From an uncultured bacterium (GTDB lineage Bacteria; Bacillota; Clostridia; Lachnospirales; Lachnospiraceae): a DNA stretch of 40,486 bases. The position numbers and the translations under genes were made by a program. Position 1 is the stretch's first letter, and each line of letters starts with the position of its first letter. The DNA is taken from the NCBI GenBank assembly GCA_905215625.1, contig CAJMQQ010000019.1, positions 1 to 40,486 of the forward strand, read 5' to 3'. The notes under the pieces are model-generated. The model worked only from the letters and a program-made list of their open reading frames with translations. It had not been told where the DNA came from and did not search any database. Shown here one piece after another: positions 24,659 through 32,093 of this stretch.

Positions 24659-25834
24659 ATGACACTACGCGCAGAAGATGTATTCCGGCCAGGAGCATTT
24701 CCACAATATACTTATATATCCAGAAAATCGACAGTTTCAAATTTGTCATATGAGTTTCGTTTAATGCAGGCAATAAAAGTATCCGGTTTTTTAACATCAT
24801 TAGTTGGTCCTTCAAAAATGGGAAAAACAATTCTTTGTGAAAAAGTAATTGGATTTCAGCATATAGTAGAAATTTCAGGTGCAGATTTTGATGAAGACAC
24901 CGACTTTTGGAAATTGGTTGCTGCAAAGGCGGGACTTGCTTATGAAGGACAGTTTGCTTCTGAAAAGAAGATTGCAGAAACCAGTGATAAATATACGACA
25001 AAAGAGACCTTTTCTTTAACAAAGGATAAGATTATTGAACATTACAAAGAGGAAGGGCTGGTTCTGGTAATTGACGATTTTCATTATGCACCAGAAGGAA
25101 AGCGTATGCAGATTGCACAGCAGTTAAAAGATGCAATCAGAAGAGGATTTAAAGCAATCGTTGTATCTCTCCCTCACAGAGCAGACGAAGCGATTCGGCA
25201 AAATGCAGATTTATCTGGAAGACTGAGTTTAATTAACATGGAACCCTGGAAAGTAGAGGACTTAAAAGAAATCGCAAAACTCGGATTTTCAAGACTGGAG
25301 ATAGAAATAGAAGATAATATTGCAGAACAGATTGCAATAGAGAGTCTGTCATCCCCACAATTAATGCAATATATTTGTTTGAATATCTGTACGATATTAG
25401 AAATGTCAGATAAAAAGAAGATCGAACAGGAAGTATTAGAAACAGCATACCGCTATACAACAGCGAACTTTGAGTATGGGGACGTAGTAGCTTTAATGCG
25501 GAAAGGGCCGAGTACAAGAGGAAAAAACAGAAATAAATTTCAAATTAAAGATGGATGCCGGTGTGACTTATATGAATTAATCGTAAAGTCTATTGCAGAA
25601 AACCCGCCAATTATGAAACTGGAGTTCGAGGATGTCAAAGAGAGAATTTATAGATTGATAGCAGAAGATGGCAAAAAACCAACGCCTCAGGCGATAAAAG
25701 AAAGCCTGACAAAGCTGCAGGAGCTGCTGCATGGAAGGGAAGATATTTTCAAAGTTCTTGATTGGAAAGAGGGGAAGCTCTATATTTTAGATCCACTGTT
25801 TTTGTTTTATCTGCGTTGGGGAGGGGTTAGCTGA
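24659..25834 (+). CDS. P-loop AAA-type ATPase of unknown role
   Basis: A 391-residue protein with Walker A GPSKMGKT (50-57), Walker B LVLVIDDFHYA (~134-144), a likely sensor segment IVVSLPHRADEAIR (~172-186) and a helical lid. The last ~110 residues (from ~285) look like a winged-helix or effector-type domain ending in ILDPLFLFYLRW. The layout is that of AAA_22/STAND-like signalling ATPases with a C-terminal HTH. Such proteins occur in transposition, phage defence and regulation; none of these is demonstrated here. It is followed nine bases later by a small gene. Its place between spmA and spmB suggests insertion. I do not recognise a specific family member. Confidence 0.75.
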   Translation: MTLRAEDVFRPGAFPQYTYISRKSTVSNLSYEFRLMQAIKVSGFLTSLVGPSKMGKTILCEKVIGFQHIVEISGADFDEDTDFWKLVAAKAGLAYEGQFASEKKIAETSDKYTTKETFSLTKDKIIEHYKEEGLVLVIDDFHYAPEGKRMQIAQQLKDAIRRGFKAIVVSLPHRADEAIRQNADLSGRLSLINMEPWKVEDLKEIAKLGFSRLEIEIEDNIAEQIAIESLSSPQLMQYICLNICTILEMSDKKKIEQEVLETAYRYTTANFEYGDVVALMRKGPSTRGKNRNKFQIKDGCRCDLYELIVKSIAENPPIMKLEFEDVKERIYRLIAEDGKKPTPQAIKESLTKLQELLHGREDIFKVLDWKEGKLYILDPLFLFYLRWGGVS

Positions 25835-25843
25835 TAGTATGAT

Positions 25844-26137
25844 GTGCGATATAAAAGTATTTGGGAAGCAATAGAACGGCTCCGTAATGCAATGGAACCG
25901 CAAGATTTTCACAGGACGATTTCTCTAATTCAGGATTATATGAAAAAGCTTGGACTGGGGACACAGGAAATTTTAAAATTAGAAAGATTAGCATACTATC
26001 CGTCAAATAAATATTCAGAAAAAGCGGACAGGGAAAATATGAATATAGCCAGAGACAGGGTGATTTCATATCTTGGAGAGATGTTAAATGACAGTGCAGA
26101 AAATGACCAGATTGTCAGAATTTTGGATAATTTTTAA
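25844..26137 (+). CDS. Small helical protein downstream of the ATPase
   Basis: A 97-residue protein, GTG start at 25844 (an in-frame stop just upstream leaves no other start), with a weak ribosome site. It is predicted mostly helical and charged: RYKSIWEAIERLRNAM, TISLIQDYMKKLGLGT, NIARDRVISYLGEML. No known domain is recognised. Because it lies nine bases after the ATPase stop on the same strand it is probably co-expressed and may be the ATPase's partner or effector. The weak start and short length leave doubt, but the amino-acid make-up is protein-like and the frame runs to a natural stop before a terminator. Confidence 0.5.
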   Translation: MRYKSIWEAIERLRNAMEPQDFHRTISLIQDYMKKLGLGTQEILKLERLAYYPSNKYSEKADRENMNIARDRVISYLGEMLNDSAENDQIVRILDNF

Positions 26138-26209
26138 AGAAAGCTATGAGAAAAAGATACAGGAAAAGAAAATTCATATCGTAATTCATCAGCCTAAAAT
26201 TCTGTAAAT

Positions 26210-26244
26210 AAGGGCTAGGGGAAAGCACACTTCTCCTAGCCCTT
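26210..26244. terminator. Terminator between the ATPase unit and the convergent TraX-like gene
   Basis: AAGGGCTAGG (26210-26219) pairs perfectly with CCTAGCCCTT (26235-26244), 15-base loop, followed by TTA. The right arm touches the stop codon of the minus-strand gene. It can serve both directions. Confidence 0.75.
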
Positions 26245-26981
26245 TATCCTCCCATCCCCCATCGTATTCCTCCTAAAATCAACAGATGCACCGGATAGAA
26301 CCAATAGAAAAAGTAGCGGAATCGGGGCTTTCCGGGTTTGCCGTTGTAAAACCAGATAGGGACGGAGGCAAATACAGCGGTATATTCAGACAAACATAAC
26401 AGGCTGCTAAAGATGGCCCGTTCGGTTTTGCTGTCTCTGAGAAGATAAAAAGCAGAGATAAGCAGAATACCGAGAACACTGTAGTCCGTATTCAGAAGAA
26501 CGGAAACGCCGCAGCCGGCAAGGACTATCAGAGGTTTTAACAGGAAAGGCAGATTCGTGCCAATGACCTGTCTATCAATTTCAGCCATTCCATATAGTAC
26601 CATAAGACCAATAAGCAAAACAAAAAATGTATTTTGAAGCTGGATATTTAGATGGCCGAAGATGGCAAAGTCAAAAGGAATTTCTGAAATCAGGGCAAAA
26701 AGGGCGAGTCTTCCCATATATTTTTTGAGATTTTTGGTGTGGCAGAATCCTTCTGTCAGCAGAAAACAGAAAATGGGAAAGGAAATCCTGCCAATACAGC
26801 GGAGAATCAGGGCCAGCCAGCATAAAAAGGCCTGCTGGCCGTTTCCATTTACAGCGCCAGCATAAAGACCGGAAATAGAAAGGTCAGGAACGCCTTCCAT
26901 CAGGCTTCCCAGGCATACAACACTAAAGTGGTCGATTACCATCGTGATAGCAGCAATCCATTTTAATGCGTGTCCTGTCAT
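26244..26981 (-). CDS. TraX-family membrane protein, copy 1
   Basis: A 245-residue polytopic membrane protein. The N-terminal GHALKWIAAITMVIDHFSVV, the GRISFPIFCFLLTEGFCHT block, a following SEIPFDFAIF and the C-terminal WFYNGKPGKPRFRYFFYWFYPVH are diagnostic of the TraX family, named after the F-plasmid pilin acetylase but widespread on Firmicute chromosomes with no proven role. ATGA overlaps the stop of the glycosylase gene, so the two are one unit. A second TraX-like protein is encoded at 34223; the two share the whole order of motifs. The enzymatic activity is not established. Confidence 0.85.
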   Translation of the reverse strand: MTGHALKWIAAITMVIDHFSVVCLGSLMEGVPDLSISGLYAGAVNGNGQQAFLCWLALILRCIGRISFPIFCFLLTEGFCHTKNLKKYMGRLALFALISEIPFDFAIFGHLNIQLQNTFFVLLIGLMVLYGMAEIDRQVIGTNLPFLLKPLIVLAGCGVSVLLNTDYSVLGILLISAFYLLRDSKTERAIFSSLLCLSEYTAVFASVPIWFYNGKPGKPRFRYFFYWFYPVHLLILGGIRWGMGG

Positions 26982-27898
26982 AGTTCTGTCCTTCCTAAGC
27001 GTTCCCGTTCATAATAGAAAATATATTGCTGCATAACTCCGCGAAATCCCTTATAAAAATGAAAGTTATCGTTAATGATGGTTTCCATAAGAGCAGACTT
27101 TGGGAGGGGTTTATAACGTCTGGGGTGCTTTGGATAATATTCTGCCATTAAAATTTTCTGAATCCAGGTGTCCACCGGAAAGGCGTCAATGTGATGAAGA
27201 CCAAACAGGCAGATGCAGTTGGCTACCTTTTCTCCAATGCCGTAAAATTGTTTCAGATAAGACATGGAATCCTGGTAGTCCAGGGTTTTCAGATATTCCA
27301 AATCCAGAAGATGATTGCAGACGTCCTTCGTGGTTTTAAATATGTATTTGGCCCGGTATCCCAATTTCAGATTTTGTAAATCCTCCAGGGAAGCAGTAGA
27401 TAACTGCTTTGGAGTAGGAAATGCGTATGCTGTATCCGTATCCGAAGCATCTGAAGGCTTAGAAAAAGTCTGAATGGGAGAGCCGTACTGTCTGCTTAAC
27501 TGTTCGACTGCCTGCCGGATAGCAGGAATGGTTTTCTGCTGGGAGATAATAAAGGTAATAATCATTTCCCACAGATCCTGCCGCAAAATCCGGATGCCGT
27601 TTCCGGTTTTTCCTGCCGCAGCCAGATAGGTGTCTTCTGGGCGGACTGCATTTAGAATAGCCTGATAGTCAGTATGAAAATCAAAATAGTTAAACCAGAA
27701 GTCCAGATCTTCTTCCGGACAGGTAAAGGCGATAGATGGAGAGTCAGAATCAGCCGTTTCCTGAATTTCCAGATAACGTCCGCAGCTGATGACCGAATAT
27801 CCGCCCTTTTCCATAGGAAGCATCCGAAAACATTGTCCGGACTGGGCAATCTGGTCTAAGTTAAAACATGGAATTGAAATAATGTTAGTCGTAATCAT
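26978..27898 (-). CDS. ogg: 8-oxoguanine DNA glycosylase/AP lyase (OGG1 type)
   Basis: A 306-residue HhH-GPD glycosylase. The N-terminal domain carries the OGG-type GQCFRM segment (residues 21-26). The helix-hairpin-helix FYGIGEKVANCICLFGL includes catalytic Lys224, and Asp243 in FPVDTW is the second key residue. The enzyme excises 8-oxoguanine opposite cytosine and nicks the strand. No Shine-Dalgarno is present before the ATG at 27898; instead a good promoter ends 6 bases before it, so the mRNA may be leaderless. The TraX-like gene overlaps its stop by 4 bases. Confidence 0.9.
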   Translation of the reverse strand: MITTNIISIPCFNLDQIAQSGQCFRMLPMEKGGYSVISCGRYLEIQETADSDSPSIAFTCPEEDLDFWFNYFDFHTDYQAILNAVRPEDTYLAAAGKTGNGIRILRQDLWEMIITFIISQQKTIPAIRQAVEQLSRQYGSPIQTFSKPSDASDTDTAYAFPTPKQLSTASLEDLQNLKLGYRAKYIFKTTKDVCNHLLDLEYLKTLDYQDSMSYLKQFYGIGEKVANCICLFGLHHIDAFPVDTWIQKILMAEYYPKHPRRYKPLPKSALMETIINDNFHFYKGFRGVMQQYIFYYERERLGRTEL

Positions 27899-27904
27899 AG
27901 TAAG

Positions 27905-27933
27905 ATAGTATCAACAAGAAAAACGGATGTCAA
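27905..27933 (-). promoter_or_regulatory. Promoter of the ogg-traX unit, placed for a leaderless mRNA
   Basis: On the minus strand TTGACA (27928-27933), 17 bases, TACTAT (27905-27910). Only 6 bases separate the -10 from the ATG (27898-27896), so transcription should start at or next to the A of the start codon. Confidence 0.75.
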
Positions 27934-28031
27934 TAAAAAATGGATGTGAAAAATGGCGGAGAGGTTTTAGTCTGTATGTTTTCTGAGAACTTCGCATAAG
28001 CTGTTAAAAAGTTTTATTCAGGAAACACGTT

Positions 28032-28559
28032 ATGAACTATCTGTTGTTTTTGTCAAATGCACTGGTTCCGCTGGTGCTGTTTTATATGATTGGATTTGGT
28101 CTGCTCCAGAAAAGGCCGGTACTGGATGACTTTCTGGATGGAGCAAAAGAGGGAATGAAGACCACGATAAAAGTAATGCCTACTTTAATTGGCCTTATGA
28201 CAGCGGTTGGCGTCTTAAGAGCGTCCGGATTTTTGGATTTTTTAGGAAAACTATTAGCAGGTCCGGCCAGCCGGATTCACATTCCAGCGCCGATTGTACC
28301 GGTTGCACTGGTGCGTCTTATTTCCAATGCGGCGGCAACAAGTCTGGTGCTGGACATCTTTCAAACCAGTGGGCCGGATTCACTGGAGGGGATTATCGGG
28401 TCTATTTTGATGAGCAGTACGGAGACGGTTTTTTATTGTCTGAGTGTTTATTTTGGAACGGCTCACATTACAAAAACCCGATATGCCTTAAAAGGGGCGA
28501 TAGTGGCTACGATTGCAGGAATGGCAGCAAGCATTTTTATTGGGATGATTGTTTTTTAA
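28032..28559 (+). CDS. spmB: Spore maturation protein B
   Basis: A 175-residue membrane protein of the nucleoside-recognition/Gate family. LVPLVLFYMIGFGLLQKRPVLDDFLDGAKEGM, the IVPVALVRLISNAAATSLVLDIF block and SSTETVFYCLSVYFGTAHI follow Bacillus SpmB closely. It is the partner of SpmA in spore core dehydration. Its usual position is directly after spmA, but here the ATPase unit and the ogg-traX pair lie between. A weak ribosome site (AGGAAA) precedes ATG 28032. No convincing sigma-A promoter is visible upstream, so its expression may need a sporulation sigma factor; this is inference. Confidence 0.9.
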   Translation: MNYLLFLSNALVPLVLFYMIGFGLLQKRPVLDDFLDGAKEGMKTTIKVMPTLIGLMTAVGVLRASGFLDFLGKLLAGPASRIHIPAPIVPVALVRLISNAAATSLVLDIFQTSGPDSLEGIIGSILMSSTETVFYCLSVYFGTAHITKTRYALKGAIVATIAGMAASIFIGMIVF

Positions 28560-28622
28560 CAATTTATACAAAAGTCACAGAAAAAACACAACTTTGTAAG
28601 AATTTCATAAGGAATTAAGAGG

Positions 28623-28651
28623 TTGTTTTCTGGGAAAAAATCATATATAAT
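28623..28651 (+). promoter_or_regulatory. Promoter of the fabT-like gene
   Basis: TTGTTT (28623-28628), 17 bases, TATAAT (28646-28651). Only a single TTTGA half-site (28662-28666) is near the expected start, so classical FabT autoregulation through a full palindrome is not evident. Confidence 0.65.
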
Positions 28652-28690
28652 CTAAGAAGCTTTTGAAGAAAGGTTAGGAAAGGAAGAGAC

Positions 28691-29137
28691 GTGGATAATT
28701 ACGGGACTTTAAATGAAGTGTTGGTAAATTTGTTCAATGATATTATGGATATTGAACAGAAGGCGATTATTACACCCGAATTTAAAGATATTACCAATAA
28801 CGATATGCACGTCATTGATGCCATAGGAGTTGGCACCCCGAAAAATATGTCTTCCATTGCCAGAGAACTATCCGTTACTGTAGGTACCTTGACAATCGCC
28901 ATGAACAGCTTGGTAAAAAAAGGATATGTTGTCCGGGAGAGAAGCAGCGAGGATCGGCGGGTTGTATATATTTCCCTTTCCGAAAAAGGAAAAAAAGCGT
29001 ATGAGCACCATGCCAGCTTTCATAGACAGATGATACAAGGCGTTATGGAGGAACTGGATGGAAAAGAGCTGGAGGTTTTAGTAAAGACCTTAAAGCATTT
29101 AAATAGCTGGTTTCGTCAGGTCCAGCAGAAGGATTAA
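28691..29137 (+). CDS. fabT: MarR-family fatty-acid repressor, FabT-like
   Basis: A 148-residue winged-helix regulator. The N-terminal half (LFNDIMDIEQKAIIT..FKDITNNDMHVIDAIG), the helix-turn-helix SSIARELSVTVGTLTIAMNSLVKKGYV and the wing RERSSEDRRVVYISLSEKGK track streptococcal FabT closely. FabT binds long acyl-ACP and then represses the fab operon. GTG 28691 is the start, with AAAGGAAG about 7 bases upstream. In streptococci the gene lies within the fab operon after its first gene; here it sits about 23 kb from the operon, whose promoter carries a FabT-type palindrome. The assignment is by sequence likeness plus that operator. Confidence 0.75.
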   Translation: MDNYGTLNEVLVNLFNDIMDIEQKAIITPEFKDITNNDMHVIDAIGVGTPKNMSSIARELSVTVGTLTIAMNSLVKKGYVVRERSSEDRRVVYISLSEKGKKAYEHHASFHRQMIQGVMEELDGKELEVLVKTLKHLNSWFRQVQQKD

Positions 29138-29155
29138 GAGGAGGCAATACCAATT

Positions 29156-29704
29156 ATGAAAAAAACAATTCTGTACATTGCAGCAGCGCTGATGGCAATT
29201 TCTTTAGCAGCGTGTACGCCAACCCCAGAAAAGCAGGCTGAAACTGCACCGGTTCCAACGTCCAGCGCAGACAGCGGAGATAAATTAGTAGAAGGCAAGG
29301 TTCCTGGACCAGAGTATGATACAATTTCCGTATACAGCATTAATGAAGATGGAACGGGTCTGCTTCAGAACATGGATTCTTTAGAAGAGCTGACCAATCA
29401 GGGTCTGGTAGACAAGCTGATTGAATATGGCGTACTGGAAGAAGGCACAACGATTCTTGGTCTGGATGTAAAAGAAGACGACGCCTCCGGTATTGTAAAT
29501 CTGTCTGCGATCCCAAGCTTTGAAGACGACGCATTTATGGAGCAGGCAACATTAGAAGCCCTGGTAAACACCTATATTGAAAATTATGAATTGGAATTAG
29601 TAAAGTTTCAGGTAAACGGCGAAGATGTAACATCTGATTTGTTGGAAACAGATGAAAACGGCTATTCTACGTATTTTGAAGATTACGAAGAGATTCAGAA
29701 GTAA
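29156..29704 (+). CDS. GerMN-domain-like lipoprotein
   Basis: A 182-residue exported lipoprotein. The signal peptide ends in SLAAC with lipidated Cys20, followed by a Pro/Thr-rich spacer. The rest (~60-180) resembles the GerMN domain (VNLSAIPSF..., then LEALVNTYIENYELELVKFQVNGEDV), known from spore germination and sporulation proteins such as GerM. It lies 18 bases after fabT with AGAGGAGG before the ATG, so it may be co-transcribed. It would sit on the outer face of the membrane. Its role here is unknown. Confidence 0.7.
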   Translation: MKKTILYIAAALMAISLAACTPTPEKQAETAPVPTSSADSGDKLVEGKVPGPEYDTISVYSINEDGTGLLQNMDSLEELTNQGLVDKLIEYGVLEEGTTILGLDVKEDDASGIVNLSAIPSFEDDAFMEQATLEALVNTYIENYELELVKFQVNGEDVTSDLLETDENGYSTYFEDYEEIQK

Positions 29705-29725
29705 TTAAGATGATAAAGAAAAAGG

Positions 29726-29771
29726 AAGCGGTATCCAGAGCAGAGTTTGCTGATGGATACCGCTTTTGCCT
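29726..29771. terminator. Bidirectional terminator after the fabT unit
   Basis: AAGCGGTATCCA (29726-29737) pairs perfectly with TGGATACCGCTT (29754-29765), 16-base loop, with TT following on plus and an A-rich left flank giving a T-run on minus. It also closes the convergent DUF885 gene. Confidence 0.85.
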
Positions 29772-29785
29772 TATTTTGGTTGTTG

Positions 29786-31660
29786 TTATTGCATTTTCTG
29801 GGTCAGAAGCCAGGTCTCTAACCGGCTGCGGATAACAGAAAATGGAGCAGGACCAATATCAAGCATTAATTTATGAAATTCTTTCGCGTCAAATTTGTCG
29901 CCAAGTTCTTTTTCTGCCTGTTCTCTCATCTCACAAAATTCCATATATCCAACATAGTAAGTCAGGTAATAGCCTGGATTTTCAATTAAGGTCTGATAAA
30001 TTTCGGATACGATATTGGAATTTTCCACATCATAATAATCCGACAAATACTCGCGGGTCTGATCTTCATCCCAGCCAAAATAATTGATGTTTAAGTCTAA
30101 CAAGGCGTTTAAACCGATACTGGCCGAAGCATTATACATAAGAAGTCTGGCGCCGTCCGGATCCATTCCATTTTGAAATGTATAGGACAAAAATTCTGAG
30201 TACAGTCCCCAGCCTTCCGAGTAGCCGTTAAAGGACAGCAGACAGCGGATTGGACAGGGATTGGTGCTGTAAAAGTAAACATTCTGATATAAGTGACCAG
30301 GATAACCTTCGTGAGCTAACGTAGTGTATAAGTGCTGGGTGATCCCGTTGTTCTCCGTCATATTCAGATAAATGATATTTTCATCGTAGCGATCCATGGG
30401 AGGAACCATATAGAGCGCGGGAGAAAGGGTATCTTTCAGTTCTGGAGCCACATTTTTTATTTCGTAAGAGTGATCCGGTATTTCTGGAAAGTCACTGGAA
30501 ATTTCCTGTTTTAGAGACTCCAGGATTTCCTGGGGATCTTCTGGGGAAAATGAAAAGGTTTCCACCTGATCCAGAAGCTCCGGACGATTGCGGATAATGG
30601 CAGCCATAGCAGCAATATCGGCCACATTTTTCTTTTCAATGGCATTCTGCAAATCTGACATATTGGTATAAGAAGTTCCAGTATTAGAACGAACCAGATA
30701 TTCAAAGTATTTTTTTCCGTCCGGATAGTGACACAGGCCGCCTTCATACTGACCGGTTCCCTTTAATTTGGAAAGCCCATCCGCAAGCTGCTTGTAAGCA
30801 GGGATAAACTGTTCGGATAAAATGGCAGAATTCTGCTGGATATAGGCATTTTTCTCTTCTTCTGTAAGAGAAGGAAACTCTTCCAATCTGGTAAGAAAAG
30901 AGGTATGAAGAAGGTGATAGTCTGCATCAATCATGTAGGGTTGGCAGGATTCTACAATGTGATCTACAGCAGCGTCGCTGCAGAACAGTCCGGCCGAAGC
31001 CCTTTCCTGCTCAAAGGTCAGAATCTGATCAAAAAATTCATCTGTATTGGACAGCAATTCCAGATATTCGTCAATATCTTTTTTTGTGTAAAAATGATAT
31101 TCAGACAGAACAACGGGTAAATCAATCTGAATACCGGTAAAGGAAGAAAGAGGGGTCTGATACAACTCGATTCCTTCCAATGAAAGTTCGGTATCTACGT
31201 GTTCATTGAGAATGTCCAGGGTCAGGATTTGATCATCTGTTAAAAGGGAACGGTTAAAGCTATTCAGCTGGGAATCCAACGCTTGAAGTTCCATTAGATT
31301 TTCCTGCATATCAGGGACGGAAAATTCTCCAAAGGTACATGGATAATCGGTAATGCCATATTTTGCCGGATCACTGACGCTGTAATGAAGAGTCAGCAGA
31401 GACGTAGTCAGGGAATCACGAAAGGTTTCGTCCATCAGATCGTCAAATCGGGCCTGTTCGGCAGCAGCAGTTTCTTTTTGCGCGTCCGGAGAAGCCGGAC
31501 TGGACTGACTGGTATCGGTTTCGTAATCATCCGAAGCGCTGGGCAAAGGAGTATCCGGACGCTGAATGGAACACCCATTTAGCAAAAGGGTACTGGATAC
31601 AGCAGCAGCCAGCGCGAATACGGAAAATTTTTGAAGCTTAAAATAGGATAAAAATTTCAT
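29786..31660 (-). CDS. DUF885 family metallopeptidase-like lipoprotein
   Basis: A 624-residue extracytoplasmic protein. A signal peptide with lipobox LLNGC (Cys30) is followed by a Ser/Asp/Pro-rich spacer and a large helical domain. The zinc-site motif HEGYPGH (about residues 449-455, preceded by TTLA), matching the family's HExxPGH, identifies DUF885, a poorly characterised family related in fold to M32/M3-type zinc carboxypeptidases. Thus a cell-surface peptidase is likely, substrate unknown. A good promoter lies upstream, divergent from the metG T-box. It is monocistronic. Length and motif agree with the family. Confidence 0.85.
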   Translation of the reverse strand: MKFLSYFKLQKFSVFALAAAVSSTLLLNGCSIQRPDTPLPSASDDYETDTSQSSPASPDAQKETAAAEQARFDDLMDETFRDSLTTSLLTLHYSVSDPAKYGITDYPCTFGEFSVPDMQENLMELQALDSQLNSFNRSLLTDDQILTLDILNEHVDTELSLEGIELYQTPLSSFTGIQIDLPVVLSEYHFYTKKDIDEYLELLSNTDEFFDQILTFEQERASAGLFCSDAAVDHIVESCQPYMIDADYHLLHTSFLTRLEEFPSLTEEEKNAYIQQNSAILSEQFIPAYKQLADGLSKLKGTGQYEGGLCHYPDGKKYFEYLVRSNTGTSYTNMSDLQNAIEKKNVADIAAMAAIIRNRPELLDQVETFSFSPEDPQEILESLKQEISSDFPEIPDHSYEIKNVAPELKDTLSPALYMVPPMDRYDENIIYLNMTENNGITQHLYTTLAHEGYPGHLYQNVYFYSTNPCPIRCLLSFNGYSEGWGLYSEFLSYTFQNGMDPDGARLLMYNASASIGLNALLDLNINYFGWDEDQTREYLSDYYDVENSNIVSEIYQTLIENPGYYLTYYVGYMEFCEMREQAEKELGDKFDAKEFHKLMLDIGPAPFSVIRSRLETWLLTQKMQ

Positions 31661-31686
31661 TCGCTGTCCTCCTGTAAATAATATCC

Positions 31687-31715
31687 ATTATATATTATAT
31701 CTCCTATAAATACAA
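31687..31715 (-). promoter_or_regulatory. Promoter of the DUF885 lipoprotein gene
   Basis: On the minus strand TTGTAT (31710-31715), 17 bases, TATAAT (31687-31692), about 26 bases before the ATG, with GGAGG at the ribosome site. Confidence 0.65.
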
Positions 31716-31730
31716 TCATTCCGAGAACCC

Positions 31731-31759
31731 TTGACAAAGTTGAGGGAAACAGTTAGACT
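31731..31759 (+). promoter_or_regulatory. Promoter of the T-box/metG transcript
   Basis: TTGACA (31731-31736), 17 bases, TAGACT (31754-31759), directly ahead of the T-box leader. Confidence 0.8.
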
Positions 31760-31765
31760 TACCAT

Positions 31766-32070
31766 ATATTTGAAAAAAGCAGTGAAGAGAAGAGTATGCG
31801 GCCTGTCCATTTAACAGAGAATCCCAGATAGCTGAGAGGGGAGAAATGGAAAACCGGCAGAAGATGGTCTTGGAGCTTCGCGGCTGAGTATATCCGGAAC
31901 AGAATGCAGTATCAGGCGGATCGATTAGGCAGCGACGGGAACACCCGTTATAGTGGAGGACTGTATGGGCAGTCCATAAGGTCTGTTTTGCGAGAAACAG
32001 ATAAATTAAAGTGGTAACGCGGGATGCTGTCTCGTCTTTAAATGCAAGTTTAAAGGCGGGATTTTTTTCG
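31766..32070 (+). promoter_or_regulatory. Methionine-specific T-box riboswitch
   Basis: The leader reads uncharged tRNA and controls transcription of metG. Visible in order: the stem I start with AGTA (31793-31796), AACAGAGAAT and a distal arm; the GAAG-ATG-G-TCTTGGAGC block with the specifier ATG at 31864-31866, the methionine codon; the T-box core AAAGTGGTAACGCGG (32008-32022) whose UGGU (32012-32015) can pair with tRNA-Met ACCA; and the terminator CTCGTCTTTAAA/TTTAAAGGCGGG (32031-32060) with a run of T. Uncharged tRNA-Met would favour the antiterminator. Confidence 0.95.
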
Positions 32071-32093
32071 GTTATGAGAAAGGGAGGAAAACG

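Noticed and set aside
26088..26207. Possible 39-residue frame overlapping the end of the small helical protein
   Set aside because: Lysine/glutamate-rich, no clear ribosome site and it overlaps by 50 bases; too little evidence to call, though a decayed extension cannot be excluded.
27950..28031. Sporulation sigma-factor promoter before spmB
   Set aside because: Only loose matches (GTATG and CATAAG) were seen; not enough to name a site.
28662..28666. FabT autoregulation site at the fabT-like gene
   Set aside because: Only a single TTTGA half-site is present, not the palindrome, so I do not call an operator.
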